The notes under the pieces were generated by a model, which did not search any database, had not been told where the DNA came from, and saw only the letters and a list, made by a program, of their open reading frames with translations. Positions 1-9,823 of a stretch of 64,000 nucleotides of DNA are shown one piece after another. Source of the DNA: Thiocapsa roseopersicina (GTDB taxonomy: Bacteria; Pseudomonadota; Gammaproteobacteria; Chromatiales; Chromatiaceae); the NCBI RefSeq assembly GCF_900106925.1, contig NZ_FNNZ01000020.1:35554-99553 (forward strand). The letters are read 5' to 3'. Every line of letters begins with the position of its first letter. Within the stretch, counting starts at the first letter, position 1. The position numbers and the translations under genes are program-made.

Positions 1-840
1 GAAGGTGCGATGGAGGCGGCCGAGAGCGGCTTCATCCTGCCGATCCTCGTCGGACCGGAGGCGCGGATTCGAGCGATCGCCGACCAGTACGGGATCGATC
101 TGGGCGGTGCGCGGATCATCGACGTCGAGCACAGCCATGCCGCCGCGGCCCGCGCGGTCGGCTTGGTGCGCGAGGGTGCCGCCGAGATCCTCATGAAGGG
201 CAGTCTGCATACCGACGAGGTACTCGCCGCCGTCGTCGACCGCGTGAGCGGGATCCGCACCGAGCGGCGCATCAGCCATATCTTCCTGATGGACGTGCCG
301 ACCTATCCCAAACTCCTGCTGATCTCGGATGCGGCGGTCAATATCGCCCCCGATCTGGACGCCAAGGCGGACATCTGCCGCAACGCGATCGACCTGGCCC
401 ACACGGTGGGGGTCGAGCGACCCAAGGTCGCGATCCTCTCCGCCGTCGAGACGATACGTCCCAAGATCCAGTCGACGCTGGATGCGGCAGCGCTCTGCAA
501 GATGGCCGATCGCGGCCAAATCACGGGCGGCATCCTGGACGGTCCGCTCGCGATGGACAACGCCATCAACCTGGAAGCGGCCCGCATCAAGAAGATCGAC
601 TCCGAGGTCGCCGGTGTGGCGGATGTCCTGATCGCCCCGGACCTGGAAGCCGGCAATATCCTCGCCAAGCAGCTCATCTTCCTGGCCAACGCCGAGGCAT
701 CCGGGATCGTGCTGGGTGCCCGGGTGCCGATCGTCCTCACCTCGCGCGCCGACAGCGTGCGGACCCGTCATGCCTCCGCGGCCACCGCTGTCCTGCATGC
801 CCATGCGGTGCGACGCGGCCTTCATAAGGCCGGGTTTTAG
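1..840 (+). CDS. Phosphate acetyl/butyryltransferase family protein (5' end cut by window edge)
   Basis: The reading frame is open from base 1 (codons gaa ggt gcg atg) to a TAG at 838-840, so the visible 279 residues are the C-terminal part of a longer protein. The segment GGILDGPLAMDNAIN and the C-terminal GIVLGARVPIVLTSRADS are typical of the phosphotransacetylase/phosphotransbutyrylase family, which interconverts acyl-CoA plus phosphate with acyl-phosphate plus CoA in the cytoplasm. Acetate kinase begins 18 bp downstream, giving the classic acyl-CoA to acyl-phosphate to acid plus ATP pair. In related bacteria this gene is often annotated as a bifunctional enoyl-CoA hydratase/phosphate acetyltransferase. 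The missing N-terminus prevents deciding whether a hydratase (MaoC) domain is present. Confidence 0.85.
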   Translation, partial: EGAMEAAESGFILPILVGPEARIRAIADQYGIDLGGARIIDVEHSHAAAARAVGLVREGAAEILMKGSLHTDEVLAAVVDRVSGIRTERRISHIFLMDVPTYPKLLLISDAAVNIAPDLDAKADICRNAIDLAHTVGVERPKVAILSAVETIRPKIQSTLDAAALCKMADRGQITGGILDGPLAMDNAINLEAARIKKIDSEVAGVADVLIAPDLEAGNILAKQLIFLANAEASGIVLGARVPIVLTSRADSVRTRHASAATAVLHAHAVRRGLHKAGF

Positions 841-858
841 AAGGCTCGGGAGACAGCC

Positions 859-2049
859 ATGAGCGACTTGATCCTGACGCTGAATGCCGGCTCCTCGAGC
901 ATCAAGTTTGCGGTCTATGCGGTCGAGGGCGAGGGCCTGCAGCAGACCATGAAGGGGCAGGTCGAGGGGATCGGCACCCGACCGCATTTCGTCGCCAAAT
1001 CTGCCGACGGGGCCTTATTGAGCGAGAGCTACTGGCAGCCTGTCGAGGGCGCACAGGGTCATGCGCGCGCCTTCAAGCAGATCTGGAGCTGGCTGGCATC
1101 CGCCGCGGAAGGGGCTCGGATCCAGGCTGTCGGGCACCGCGTGGCCCACGGTGGCGAGGCGTACGCTCGGCCGGTCCTGATCGATGACGCCGTGATCGAT
1201 GTCCTGACCGGCCTGATCCCGCTGGTCCCCCTGCATCAGCCCAACAACCTAGCCGCCATCCGCGCGGTCGCGGCGGATCATCCCGATCTACCGCAGGTCG
1301 CCTGTTTCGATACCGGCTTTCATCGGGGTCGTCCGACTGTGACCGAGCAGTTCGCACTGCCGCGTGCGTTGCTTGATCGGGGGATCAAGCGCTACGGCTT
1401 CCATGGTCTCTCCTACGAGTACATCGTCGAGCGGCTCCGCGAGCTGGCTCCGGAGCTGGCCTCCGGTCGGATCGTGGTCGCGCACCTGGGTAGCGGATGC
1501 AGCATGACCGCCATGAAGGAAGGTCGCAGCGTTGAGACGACCATGAGCTTCTCGGCGCTCGACGGTGTCCCGATGGGGACACGTTGCGGCGTGCTCGACC
1601 CGGGCGTGCTCCTCTTCCTGATGCGCGAGGAGCGCATGGGCGTCTCCGATCTGGAGCGGCTGCTCTACAAGGAGTCGGGTCTGCTCGGTCTGTCGGGTGT
1701 GAGCAACGATCTGCGCGACCTGCATCGCAGCGACGACCCCAAGGCGGCCGAGGCGATCGACTATTTCGTCTACCGCATCGGGCAGACCCTGGGCGCGCTC
1801 TGCGCCGCGATCGGCGGACTCGATGCACTCGTCTTCACGGCGGGGGTCGGCGAGAACGACGCCGACATCCGTGCCCGTGTCTGTCGGGATGCCGCCTGGC
1901 TCGGCATCGCCATCGACCTGGAGGCGAATGCCGCGGGGGCGCTTTGCATCAGTCCCGAGGGTCGGCAGCCGTCGGTCTGGGTCATCCCGACCGACGAGGA
2001 GCGGATGATCGCGACACATACCTTGCGGGTCGTTCGCGCCGCCGCCTAA
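859..2049 (+). CDS. ackA: Acetate kinase
   Basis: Acetate (or short acyl) kinase of 396 residues, the normal family length. It catalyses acetyl-phosphate + ADP = acetate + ATP in the cytoplasm. Visible family motifs are the N-terminal LTLNAGSSSIKF phosphate-binding strand, HRVAHGGE, the FDTGFH substrate segment, GFHGLSYEYI, HLGSGCSMTA and the C-terminal FTAGVGEND adenosine loop. One small deviation is GTRCG where most homologues have GTRSG. It lies 18 bp after the phosphotransacylase and 121 bp before the FabI-type reductase, all on the same strand, so the pair probably forms one transcript that gains ATP from acyl-CoA. Confidence 0.95.
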   Translation: MSDLILTLNAGSSSIKFAVYAVEGEGLQQTMKGQVEGIGTRPHFVAKSADGALLSESYWQPVEGAQGHARAFKQIWSWLASAAEGARIQAVGHRVAHGGEAYARPVLIDDAVIDVLTGLIPLVPLHQPNNLAAIRAVAADHPDLPQVACFDTGFHRGRPTVTEQFALPRALLDRGIKRYGFHGLSYEYIVERLRELAPELASGRIVVAHLGSGCSMTAMKEGRSVETTMSFSALDGVPMGTRCGVLDPGVLLFLMREERMGVSDLERLLYKESGLLGLSGVSNDLRDLHRSDDPKAAEAIDYFVYRIGQTLGALCAAIGGLDALVFTAGVGENDADIRARVCRDAAWLGIAIDLEANAAGALCISPEGRQPSVWVIPTDEERMIATHTLRVVRAAA

Positions 2050-2170
2050 ACCGCGTCCAGAGCGACATGCGTCATTTTCATTTTGCGTTTGGCTTCGAAG
2101 ATGTCCTCGATCTCGGTGGGGCGCGGTTTAAACAGCCCTTTCTTGCTGAATCATTTCATCGGAACTGCAC

Positions 2171-2950
2171 ATGATCGATCAAGACTATTTTTCCCTTGCC
2201 GGCAAGAAGGGCCTGATCCTCGGGATCGCCAACGAGCACTCCATCGCCTATGGGTGCGCCCGCGCCTTCAGAACCCTGGGTGCCGATCTGGCCGTGACCT
2301 ATCTCAACGAGAAGGCGAAGCCCTTTGTCGAGCCCTGCGCCCAAGCGGTCGAGGCCAGCCTCTTTCTGCCGTGCGACGTGACCCAAGAGGGCCAGCTCGA
2401 AGGGGTCTTCGAGACGATTCGTGAGCGTTGGGGCCGGATTGACTTCGCCGTGCATTCCATCGCCTTTGCACCGCGCGAGGATCTTCAGGGCCGGCTGGTC
2501 GACAGCTCCGCGCACGGCTTCGGCGTGGCCGTCGATGTCTCGGCCCATTCCTTCCTGCGGATGTCCAGGCTCGCCGAGCCCCTCATGACCGACGGCGGCT
2601 CCCTCTTCGCGATGACCTTCTACGGCTCCGAGCGGGTGGTAAAGACCTACAACCTGATGGGGCCGGTCAAGGCCGCGCTCGAGTCAGCGGTGCGCTACAC
2701 CGCCGACGAGCTCGGCCCGAAGAACATCCGGGCCTTCGCCGTGTCGCCCGGACCGCTGGCGACCCGTGCGGCATCCGGTCTCAAGGACTTCGACGAGTTG
2801 ATGGAGGAGGCCCGAGCCAAGTCACCGCTCGGTCGACTCGCGACGATCGACGACGTCGGTGCGGTTACGGCCATGCTGGCGACCCGCACCGGCGTGATGC
2901 TGACGGGCCAGACCATTTACGTGGACGGCGGTTACCACATCAAGGGTTGA
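2171..2950 (+). CDS. fabI: Enoyl-[acyl-carrier-protein] reductase, FabI type
   Basis: A 259-residue SDR-superfamily protein of the FabI subgroup, which reduces the trans-2 double bond of enoyl-ACP (or enoyl-CoA) with NAD(P)H. The glycine-rich segment LILGIANEHSIAYG is the FabI version of the nucleotide-binding loop, and the catalytic Tyr-x6-Lys is Tyr160...Lys167 (TYNLMGPVKAALES). The C-terminal LTGQTIYVDGGYHI is standard. The first conserved FabI tyrosine (Tyr146 in E. coli) aligns with Phe150, with a tyrosine one residue later. Its position among phosphotransacylase, acetate kinase and DUF3141 genes suggests a paralogue dedicated to this cluster rather than the main fatty-acid synthesis enzyme. 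That is inference. Confidence 0.85.
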   Translation: MIDQDYFSLAGKKGLILGIANEHSIAYGCARAFRTLGADLAVTYLNEKAKPFVEPCAQAVEASLFLPCDVTQEGQLEGVFETIRERWGRIDFAVHSIAFAPREDLQGRLVDSSAHGFGVAVDVSAHSFLRMSRLAEPLMTDGGSLFAMTFYGSERVVKTYNLMGPVKAALESAVRYTADELGPKNIRAFAVSPGPLATRAASGLKDFDELMEEARAKSPLGRLATIDDVGAVTAMLATRTGVMLTGQTIYVDGGYHIKG

Positions 2951-3033
2951 GATCGCGATCGGGCCTTCGATCGGGAGTCGACGTCGTGACCGGATCCATA
3001 CCGAGAAACGCACTGATTCAGCGGAGCAATGCC

Positions 3034-5478
3034 ATGTTCGATGTCGCCGATTTCGCCAAGTATTCGGATCCCTTCAAGCTGCTCGCTCAACCCCTCGACC
3101 CTAAGGACGTCTTCGATGCCTGGGCCCGAGTCCTGCCGCTGTCTCGACCCTCGACGAACGGCGCCGAGGACAAGTCTGCCGACGCCGGTTTGCCCGACCT
3201 CAAGGTCGACGAGTACGCCGACTACGTGCGGGACCTGGAGCGGATCCTTCAGGCCCATGGTTGGCAGGCGTCCGAGAGCACGCTGACCAACATTCGCAAG
3301 AACATCGACGCCTGGACCAAGATCAGCGGCGCCTTCATGACGCCCATGCTGGGCAAGCACTGGCTTGACTACACTTTGGATGCCGCGCAGCGTTCGGTGC
3401 TCTACACCGATGCCTTGCGTCAGCGGGGCAACCTCTTCGTCGAGCATGAAGAGGGCAGCAACAAGACGGTGCTGAGCTGGGATCACGAGATGGTCGTCGA
3501 CGGCACCAAGCTGGCGCGTCCGGTCAACTATTCGCTGGTCCGGATCGTCCCGCCGGCCGGCGTCGCGGTGCGCGAAGACGGTCGGCCCTACATCATCATC
3601 GATCCTCGCGCGGGCCACGGCTCGGGAATCGGTGGATTCAAGAACGAAAGCGAAGTGGGTGCCGCGATTCATCAGGGCCATCCGACCTATTTCGTGACCT
3701 TCACACGCCTGCCCGTGCCCGGCCAGACCCTCGCTGACGTCACCGCGGCCGAGGCCGACTTCGTCCGGGAGGTACGTCGGCGCCATCCGGATTCGCCCAA
3801 ACCCGTCGTGATCGGCAACTGTCAGGGCGGCTGGGCAGCCATGCTGCTGGCTGCGACCAACCCGGACATCACGGGTCCGGTCGTCGCGAACGGCGCGCCG
3901 CTCTCCTATTGGGCCGGTCAAAAGGGCAAGAACCCGATGCGTTATCTGGGCGGCCTGGTGGGCGGCGCCACCACCGTGAAGCTCCTCTCGGATCTCGGCA
4001 ACGGCCAGTTCGACGGGGCCAACCTGGTTTCGAACTTCGAGCGCTTGAGCCCGAGCAATACCTGGTGGTCGAAGTACTACAGTCTCTGGGATCAGGTCGA
4101 CACTGAGGTCCCGCGGTTCGTCGGCTTCGAGCGCTGGTGGGGCAGTTTCTACTTCATGACCCCGGCCGAGATCAGCTGGATCGTCGAGAATCTCTTCGTC
4201 GGCAATCGTCTCGGGCGGGGTTGCGCCAATCTCAACGAACGCACCCATGTGGATCTGCGCAACATCAACTCCCCCATCATCATCTTCGCCTCGCACGGGG
4301 ACAACATCACACCGCCGCAGCAGGCGCTGGGATGGATCGCGGATCACTACAAGGATGTCGAGGAGATCCGGGCCCGCGGACAGCGCATCCTCTATACGCT
4401 GCACGAGAATGTCGGCCACCTGGGGATCTTCGTCTCCTCGTCGGTCGCCAAAAAGGAGCATGACCAGATCATCTCCACACTCAAGGCGATCGAGGCCCTC
4501 GCCCCCGGGCTCTACGAGATGGTCATCGCCGAGGTCCAGGGCGAAGGGGTCGAGAAGTCCTTCAAGGTGGCCTTTGCCGAGCGCAGTATCGAGCAGATGA
4601 TGGAGCAGACCGGCGGGGACGATTCCAATCGACCCTTCGCGGCGGTTGCCCGTTTCTCCGAGATCGGCACCGAGATCTATGACCTGACCCTACGCCCCAT
4701 CGTCCAGGCGATCAGCAACGAGACCAGTGCCAAGTTGCTCGCCGATACCAGCCCGATGCGGATGCAACGATGGCTCGAGAGCGATCGCAACCCCCTGATG
4801 CAGCCCGTGCAGGGGCTGGCGGAGGATGTCCGCAAGCAACGCCGCCCGGCCGCGGACGACAACCCCTTCCGGATGATGGAGCGGGCGGGTGCCGGTCTGG
4901 TCACCCAGTGGTTGGACAACGCGCGCGACATGCAGAACGCCATGATCGAGTGGAACTTCCACCTGCTCTGGGGTGCGCCGCCCGTGCAGGCCATGGGCGA
5001 GCGGCTCAGCAGGACCGTCAGCGAAGCGCCGCGCGAGGATCTGCGGACCCTGACCTCCGTCCAGGACGCGCTCGATCGGATCGAGCTTGGCGACTTCGCG
5101 GACGGCGTGATCCGCATGCTGATCTTCTTGGCGAGCTCGCGTAAAGAGGTGCGGCGTTCCCGTTTGGAGCGCTCCAACCGGATGCTGATGGCGACGGAAC
5201 CCTTTGCGAGCATGAAGGCGAAGCACCGCACGCGCATGATCCACAAGGAAAGCCTGATCGTCGGCTACGAGCCCGAGGCGGCGATGGCCGCCTTGCCGAA
5301 GCTGATCCTCTCGATGGAGGATCGGCGCCGCGCGATGGCCCTCTGCGAAGAGATCGCCGGTTCTCGCGACGAGATGAGTCCGGAGACGCTCGCGATGCTC
5401 GATCGCTTGGCTCGGGTGCTGGACCTGGAGTCATCGCCCGCGTTGGTCGAAACCGAAACCCTGCGTCGGATCGCCTGA
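3034..5478 (+). CDS. DUF3141 alpha/beta hydrolase related to PHA synthase
   Basis: The start chosen is the ATG at 3034 (MFDVADFAKY), giving 814 residues; the upstream in-frame ATG at 2947 overlaps fabI and adds an unlikely leader. This is a DUF3141-family protein with an alpha/beta-hydrolase core at about residues 140-480. The nucleophile elbow is GNCQGGW with Cys263, matching the Gly-x-Cys-x-Gly 'lipase box' of PHA synthases rather than a serine hydrolase. Asp423 (HGDNITPP) and His462 (ENVGHLGIF) are candidates for the other triad residues. The roughly 350-residue C-terminal region is helical and charged, with no motif I recognise. Conserved neighbours (phosphotransacylase, acetate kinase, fabI) point to acyl-CoA or PHA-related chemistry, but the substrate is unknown. 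Confidence 0.8.
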   Translation: MFDVADFAKYSDPFKLLAQPLDPKDVFDAWARVLPLSRPSTNGAEDKSADAGLPDLKVDEYADYVRDLERILQAHGWQASESTLTNIRKNIDAWTKISGAFMTPMLGKHWLDYTLDAAQRSVLYTDALRQRGNLFVEHEEGSNKTVLSWDHEMVVDGTKLARPVNYSLVRIVPPAGVAVREDGRPYIIIDPRAGHGSGIGGFKNESEVGAAIHQGHPTYFVTFTRLPVPGQTLADVTAAEADFVREVRRRHPDSPKPVVIGNCQGGWAAMLLAATNPDITGPVVANGAPLSYWAGQKGKNPMRYLGGLVGGATTVKLLSDLGNGQFDGANLVSNFERLSPSNTWWSKYYSLWDQVDTEVPRFVGFERWWGSFYFMTPAEISWIVENLFVGNRLGRGCANLNERTHVDLRNINSPIIIFASHGDNITPPQQALGWIADHYKDVEEIRARGQRILYTLHENVGHLGIFVSSSVAKKEHDQIISTLKAIEALAPGLYEMVIAEVQGEGVEKSFKVAFAERSIEQMMEQTGGDDSNRPFAAVARFSEIGTEIYDLTLRPIVQAISNETSAKLLADTSPMRMQRWLESDRNPLMQPVQGLAEDVRKQRRPAADDNPFRMMERAGAGLVTQWLDNARDMQNAMIEWNFHLLWGAPPVQAMGERLSRTVSEAPREDLRTLTSVQDALDRIELGDFADGVIRMLIFLASSRKEVRRSRLERSNRMLMATEPFASMKAKHRTRMIHKESLIVGYEPEAAMAALPKLILSMEDRRRAMALCEEIAGSRDEMSPETLAMLDRLARVLDLESSPALVETETLRRIA

Positions 5479-5585
5479 GGCCGCAGAGCAGGGCGGGTCG
5501 GTCGACGGCGGATTGACCTGCCCCCGCATTCGAAGCCGAGCCGCCATGCGGGCGCGGCTAAATCGCGATCGAGCGAGGAGCGCGA

Positions 5586-6536
5586 ATGACGAACGAGCGT
5601 GACCGGCGGATCCCGCAGCCCCTGCGCGATTGGCTCTTTGCCCAGCGCGAGGCCAAGCACAAGGCCCGCGAGCATGGCTATCGGCGCACGGCCACCAATA
5701 CACGCGAGGCATGGGATCTGCTGACCCGTCGGTTCGTGACCGAGTCCCCCGAGGTCGCTTGGGTGCGCGACGACCTTATCCCGGGTCCGGACTATCGCGT
5801 GCCGGTGAGGGTCTATCACCCGCGACCGGATCGGCCGCTCCCGGTGGCCCTCTTCGTCCATGGCGGCGGCCATATCGCCGGCGGCGTCTCTCTATACGAT
5901 CCGATCGCCCGACGATTGGCGCTTGCGGCGAATCGGGTGGTGGTCTCGATCGAGTACCGACTGGCACCCGAATGCCCCTATCCGGCCGCACTCAAGGACA
6001 CCATGGCCTGTGCGAAACGGGTTTTTCCGCTGCTCGGGAATCTCGACATGCCTTATGAGCCGCGTCTGGCTTTGACGGGCGACAGCGGCGGGGGTGCGCT
6101 CTGTGCGACCGTGTCTCATCTGGCGCAGTTCGACGCGGGCATGAGCATCGAGCGTCAGGTGCTCCTGTACCCGAGCCTGGATTACACCCTCTCGCAACCC
6201 TCGGTGACCGAGAACGGGGACGGTTACCTCTTGGAGCGCGAGCGGATCCTCTGGATGTTCGATGCCTATCTCCAGAATGCCGAGGATCGGCGCGCCATCT
6301 CGCCGCTCTATATGGACCTGACCCCGGACTATCCCGCGACGCTGGTGATCACCGGCGAATTCGATCCGTTGCGCGACGAGGGCATTGCCTACGCCGACCG
6401 CTTGGAGCTTCACGGGATCCGCGCGGAGAAGCGGGTCATGCCGGGGATGATCCATGGGTTCCTGAACCTCGAGGCCATGGTCCCGGAGACCTGTGCCGAG
6501 GTTTACGACACGATCGGTGCGTTCTTGAACGCTTGA
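5586..6536 (+). CDS. Alpha/beta hydrolase, hormone-sensitive-lipase type esterase
   Basis: A 316-residue cytoplasmic esterase/lipase of the HSL (family IV) group. The oxyanion-hole motif HGGG is at residues 92-95, the nucleophile elbow GDSGGG has Ser167, and the remaining triad is supplied by Asp in GEFDPLRDE and His in PGMIHGFL near the C-terminus. SIEYRLAPECPYPAAL is the conserved strand-helix segment after the oxyanion hole. It has no signal peptide. It follows the DUF3141 gene by about 107 bp on the same strand and precedes the CoA-transferase, so a role in short-chain acyl ester or hydroxyacyl oligomer hydrolysis is possible but unproven. Confidence 0.88.
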   Translation: MTNERDRRIPQPLRDWLFAQREAKHKAREHGYRRTATNTREAWDLLTRRFVTESPEVAWVRDDLIPGPDYRVPVRVYHPRPDRPLPVALFVHGGGHIAGGVSLYDPIARRLALAANRVVVSIEYRLAPECPYPAALKDTMACAKRVFPLLGNLDMPYEPRLALTGDSGGGALCATVSHLAQFDAGMSIERQVLLYPSLDYTLSQPSVTENGDGYLLERERILWMFDAYLQNAEDRRAISPLYMDLTPDYPATLVITGEFDPLRDEGIAYADRLELHGIRAEKRVMPGMIHGFLNLEAMVPETCAEVYDTIGAFLNA

Positions 6537-6609
6537 TGGCCCACGCAGGCACGCGCTGCGATGAGCAGGCGCAGCGCATCCGACTTCCAACAGCAGTCGA
6601 GACACATCC

Positions 6610-8649
6610 ATGAGCAGCACATTCGGACCCGGGCGTTCAGCGTCCGACGCCACCGCCGACCCGGCGCCCAAGGCGCACCCGATGACCGAGCGCGCGTCCG
6701 GAGGCCACGCCGAGCGCGGCAAGCTGGTCACCGCATCGGATGCCGTTCGGCTGATCCGCAACGGCGATACGGTCGCGACCGGTGGATTCGTCGGAATCGG
6801 TTTCGCCGAGGCGGTTGCGCGCGCTCTGGAACAACGCTTCCTGGACACCGGCGCGCCGCGCGATCTGACCCTGGTCTATGCGGCGGGGCAGGGTGACGGC
6901 AAGGAGCGCGGGCTCAATCACTTGGGGCACGCGGGCTTGGTCCGTCGGGTCATCGGCGGCCACTGGGGACTTGTGCCGAAGCTCCAGGCGCTGGTCAATT
7001 CCGGATCGATCGAGGGCTACAACCTGCCCCAGGGTGTGCTCGCCCATCTTTTCCGCGATATTGCCGCCGGCAAGCCGGGCACCATCACGCGGGTCGGTTT
7101 GGAGACCTTCGTGGATCCGCGCAACGGCGGCGGTCGGCTCAATGCCCGGACCACCGAGGAGCTGGTCCGAATTCTGGAGATCGACGGCGAGGAGTATCTC
7201 TTCTACAAGGCATTCCCGATCGACGTCGCCATTGTCCGCGGGACGACCGCCGACCCGGACGGCAACGTCACCATCGAGAAGGAGGCCCTGGTCCTGGAAT
7301 CGCTTGCCCTTGCGACCGCGGCACACAACTCGGGCGGGATGGTGATCGTGCAGGTCGAACGGATCGCCGATCGGCACACCCTTAACCCGCGTCAGGTGCG
7401 TATCCCGGGGATCCTGGTCGATTGCGTCGTGGTCGCGCCGCCCGAGCATCACTGGCAGACCTTTGCCGAGCCCTACAGCCCGGCCTTCAGCGCCGAGATC
7501 CGGGTGCCGATGCAGTCGATCGCCGCTTTGCCGCTGAATGCGCGCAAGGTGATCGCGCGGCGTGCCGCCTTAGAGCTGCGACCGAACGCCGTGGTCAATC
7601 TCGGCATCGGGATGCCCGAGGGGATCGCCAACGTGGCGAACGAGGAGGGCATCCTCGACTATGTCACCCTCACGGCCGAGCCAGGTCTGATCGGCGGCCT
7701 ACCGGCCGGCGGTCTCAACTTCGGGGCCGGGACCAATATCGCCGCCCTGGTCGACCAGCCGGCCCAGTTCGACTTCTACGACGGCGGCGGGCTGGATCTG
7801 GCCTTCCTCGGTCTGGCGCAGACCGATGCGCAAGGCAACGTCAACGTCAGCCGCTTCGGTCCCAAGCTGGCCGGGGCCGGCGGCTTCATCGACATCAGTC
7901 AGAACGCCAAAAAGCTGGTCTTCGTAGGAACCTTTACCACCGCGAAGGGCGCGATGCGGATCGGCGACGGCCGGATTGTCTTAGGGGAGGGCGACGGCGG
8001 ACGCAAGTTCATCGAGCAGGTGGAGCAGGTCACCTTCAGCGGCGAGCGTGCCCGACGGGTCGGGCAGCCCGTTCTCTACATCACCGAGCGCTGTGTCTTC
8101 GCGATGCGTCCCGACGGCATGACCCTGGTCGAGATCGCACCCGGCGTGGATCTGGATCGCGACATCCTCGCCCACATGGGTTTCCTTCCACGGATCGCCG
8201 AACCCCTGAAGACCATGGATCTGCGGATCTTCATCGACCGTCCGATGGGGCTCGAGAAGGATCTGCTGGAGATCCCGCTTGCCGATCGTCTGGTCTACGA
8301 ATCCGACCAGAACCTGCTTTTCATCAACCTGGAGGCCTTCGCGGTCCATGAGCCGGGCGACATCGAGCGCATCCGCGCCGCGGTCGAGTCGGTCGTCGAG
8401 CCGTTGGGGCACAAGGTCTATGCCGTCGTGAACTACGACAACTTCACGATTCGCCCGGACTTGGTCGGCGCCTACACCGGGATGGTCGAGGACCTGGTGG
8501 ATCGCTTCTATGTCGACATCACCCGCTACACGACCAGCGTCTTCCTGCGCATGAAGCTCGGGGAGTCACTCGCGGCACGGGGCCTGGCCCCGCATATCTA
8601 CGAGAGCCGCGACGAGGCCAGGCGCGGAATCGAGCCGATGAAGGGCTAA
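6610..8649 (+). CDS. Fused acyl-CoA:carboxylate CoA-transferase (propionate CoA-transferase-like)
   Basis: A 679-residue family I CoA-transferase in which the alpha-like half (from about residue 35, [22 protein letters not shown]) and beta-like half (from about 310, [23 protein letters not shown]) are fused. The catalytic glutamate is expected at Glu357 in [15 protein letters not shown]. It moves CoA between short-chain acyl-CoA and free acids such as acetate or propionate. The C-terminus after residue about 530 ([20 protein letters not shown] onward) is longer than in acetate CoA-transferases. ATG 6610 has no obvious ribosome site; Met25 at 6682 is an alternative start. It overlaps the acyl-phosphate theme of the preceding genes and is followed 4 bp later by a membrane protein. 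Confidence 0.88.
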   Translation: MSSTFGPGRSASDATADPAPKAHPMTERASGGHAERGKLVTASDAVRLIRNGDTVATGGFVGIGFAEAVARALEQRFLDTGAPRDLTLVYAAGQGDGKERGLNHLGHAGLVRRVIGGHWGLVPKLQALVNSGSIEGYNLPQGVLAHLFRDIAAGKPGTITRVGLETFVDPRNGGGRLNARTTEELVRILEIDGEEYLFYKAFPIDVAIVRGTTADPDGNVTIEKEALVLESLALATAAHNSGGMVIVQVERIADRHTLNPRQVRIPGILVDCVVVAPPEHHWQTFAEPYSPAFSAEIRVPMQSIAALPLNARKVIARRAALELRPNAVVNLGIGMPEGIANVANEEGILDYVTLTAEPGLIGGLPAGGLNFGAGTNIAALVDQPAQFDFYDGGGLDLAFLGLAQTDAQGNVNVSRFGPKLAGAGGFIDISQNAKKLVFVGTFTTAKGAMRIGDGRIVLGEGDGGRKFIEQVEQVTFSGERARRVGQPVLYITERCVFAMRPDGMTLVEIAPGVDLDRDILAHMGFLPRIAEPLKTMDLRIFIDRPMGLEKDLLEIPLADRLVYESDQNLLFINLEAFAVHEPGDIERIRAAVESVVEPLGHKVYAVVNYDNFTIRPDLVGAYTGMVEDLVDRFYVDITRYTTSVFLRMKLGESLAARGLAPHIYESRDEARRGIEPMKG

Positions 8650-8653
8650 TCCG

Positions 8654-9292
8654 ATGCCCGTTGCACATCCCTTTCTGCGCAAAGCATTCCCTTACTTCAA
8701 GTGGACGGTCTTCGGTCTGCTCGGCATCAACGTCATCCTTTTCTTCACCGAGCAGACCTTCGTCGAGGGGTTGGACAGCCTGGCCTGGCTCACCCTGCTG
8801 CTGTTGTTCGAGTGGGAGACCAGTCAGCTCGACAAACCCTATGTCTCGCGTTGGGAGAAATGGGGCATTCATGCCGGGCGCATCCTGGCTTACGGCCTGA
8901 TTCTGCACAGCGCGGTGGGTTATGGCGCGGCGGACTACATCACCGAGCACGGCCCGGTCGATCTCTGGAACGCCATGACCTGGATCGGGATCGTGCTGCT
9001 CCTCGAGTACGATGTCTACTCGCCGGGCGAGTATGCCCGTTGGGAGTGGTATCTGCGCAACGGAGCCAAGCTGGTGCTCTATGCGGCCCTCTTCGTCTTC
9101 GCCCTGCTCTGGGGGCTCGATGGCGAATGGCTGGATACCTATGACGCCCTGCTCTGGATCCTCTGCTTCTTCGCTATCGAAATCAACGTACTGGAGTTCG
9201 AGGAGGAGATTCCTTACCGCGATGCTCCCGATGATGACCCCGCGACCGCCGAAGCCTCGCCCGCAGCGGGCCCGGCGTCCGAGGAGGTCTAA
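8654..9292 (+). CDS. Integral membrane protein of unknown function
   Basis: A 212-residue protein starting 4 bp after the CoA-transferase stop, hence probably co-transcribed and translationally coupled. It has about six hydrophobic segments (for example WTVFGLLGINVILFF, LAWLTLLLLF, LVLYAALFVFALLWG, LLWILCFFAIEINVLEF) and an acidic, alanine-rich cytoplasmic tail. Several acidic and aromatic residues sit within or beside the membrane segments (FEWE, LEYDVYSPGEY). I do not recognise a named family. Its length and charge pattern look like a small inner-membrane protein rather than a transporter. Confidence 0.7.
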   Translation: MPVAHPFLRKAFPYFKWTVFGLLGINVILFFTEQTFVEGLDSLAWLTLLLLFEWETSQLDKPYVSRWEKWGIHAGRILAYGLILHSAVGYGAADYITEHGPVDLWNAMTWIGIVLLLEYDVYSPGEYARWEWYLRNGAKLVLYAALFVFALLWGLDGEWLDTYDALLWILCFFAIEINVLEFEEEIPYRDAPDDDPATAEASPAAGPASEEV

Positions 9293-9468
9293 GCACGGAG
9301 GGCGTCGACCCGGTCGGGTCGGACGCCTCGCCGTCATCTGTTCAACACATTCAACAGCTATCGTATAGCCTCATGTGCGATCTGGCCGAGCGTGGGGTCG
9401 CGGGCTCGGCTCATGGGATGGAGTAGGCGTTCCTACGGCACCCCGAGAGCGCCTAATCGAGGCATCAC

Positions 9469-9729
9469 ATGGCGGATTCGGATCGCAAAACACCCCTCGA
9501 GAAGGTCGAGGCGCTTTACGAGGAGCTCGTCGACTGGTACGCGGAAGGCTCGGATCGCGAGATGCGCGCCGCATCCAAGCTGCTCATGATCGCCCTCCTC
9601 AAGCTCAACGCGCATGGCGGATTCGGGTGGCAAGGACTCGTTGAGGATTACGTCCTGATGCTCAAGCAGGATCCCGAGCGCTATGCGCGGATCCTCGAAG
9701 CCAACAGAGGCGAGGGCAAAAAGGCTTGA
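9469..9729 (+). CDS. Small conserved hypothetical protein
   Basis: An 86-residue acidic, soluble protein beginning MADSDRKTPLEKVEALYEEL, with amphipathic helices and no membrane segment or cysteine. The codon usage matches its neighbours. The 176 bp in front of it include an AT-richer stretch near 9340-9370 that could hold its promoter. No family is recognised. It ends 94 bp before the PstS-like gene on the same strand. Confidence 0.6.
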   Translation: MADSDRKTPLEKVEALYEELVDWYAEGSDREMRAASKLLMIALLKLNAHGGFGWQGLVEDYVLMLKQDPERYARILEANRGEGKKA

Positions 9730-9823
9730 GGATTTCTGCGCTCGCTCCCGAATACCGCGTCCGGAGGAGCGGACACCGTCCGCACCGAATACCGACCAGA
9801 TCGAACACCGAGAGGAACCTCAG

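Noticed and set aside
155..185. Match to part of the tRNA-Leu 3' end (ggtgcgcgaggg)
   Set aside because: Only about 12 bases inside a coding gene 37 kb away; chance in GC-rich DNA rather than an attachment site.
2932..4461. 509-codon minus-strand frame
   Set aside because: Antisense shadow of the DUF3141 gene with no recognisable protein features.
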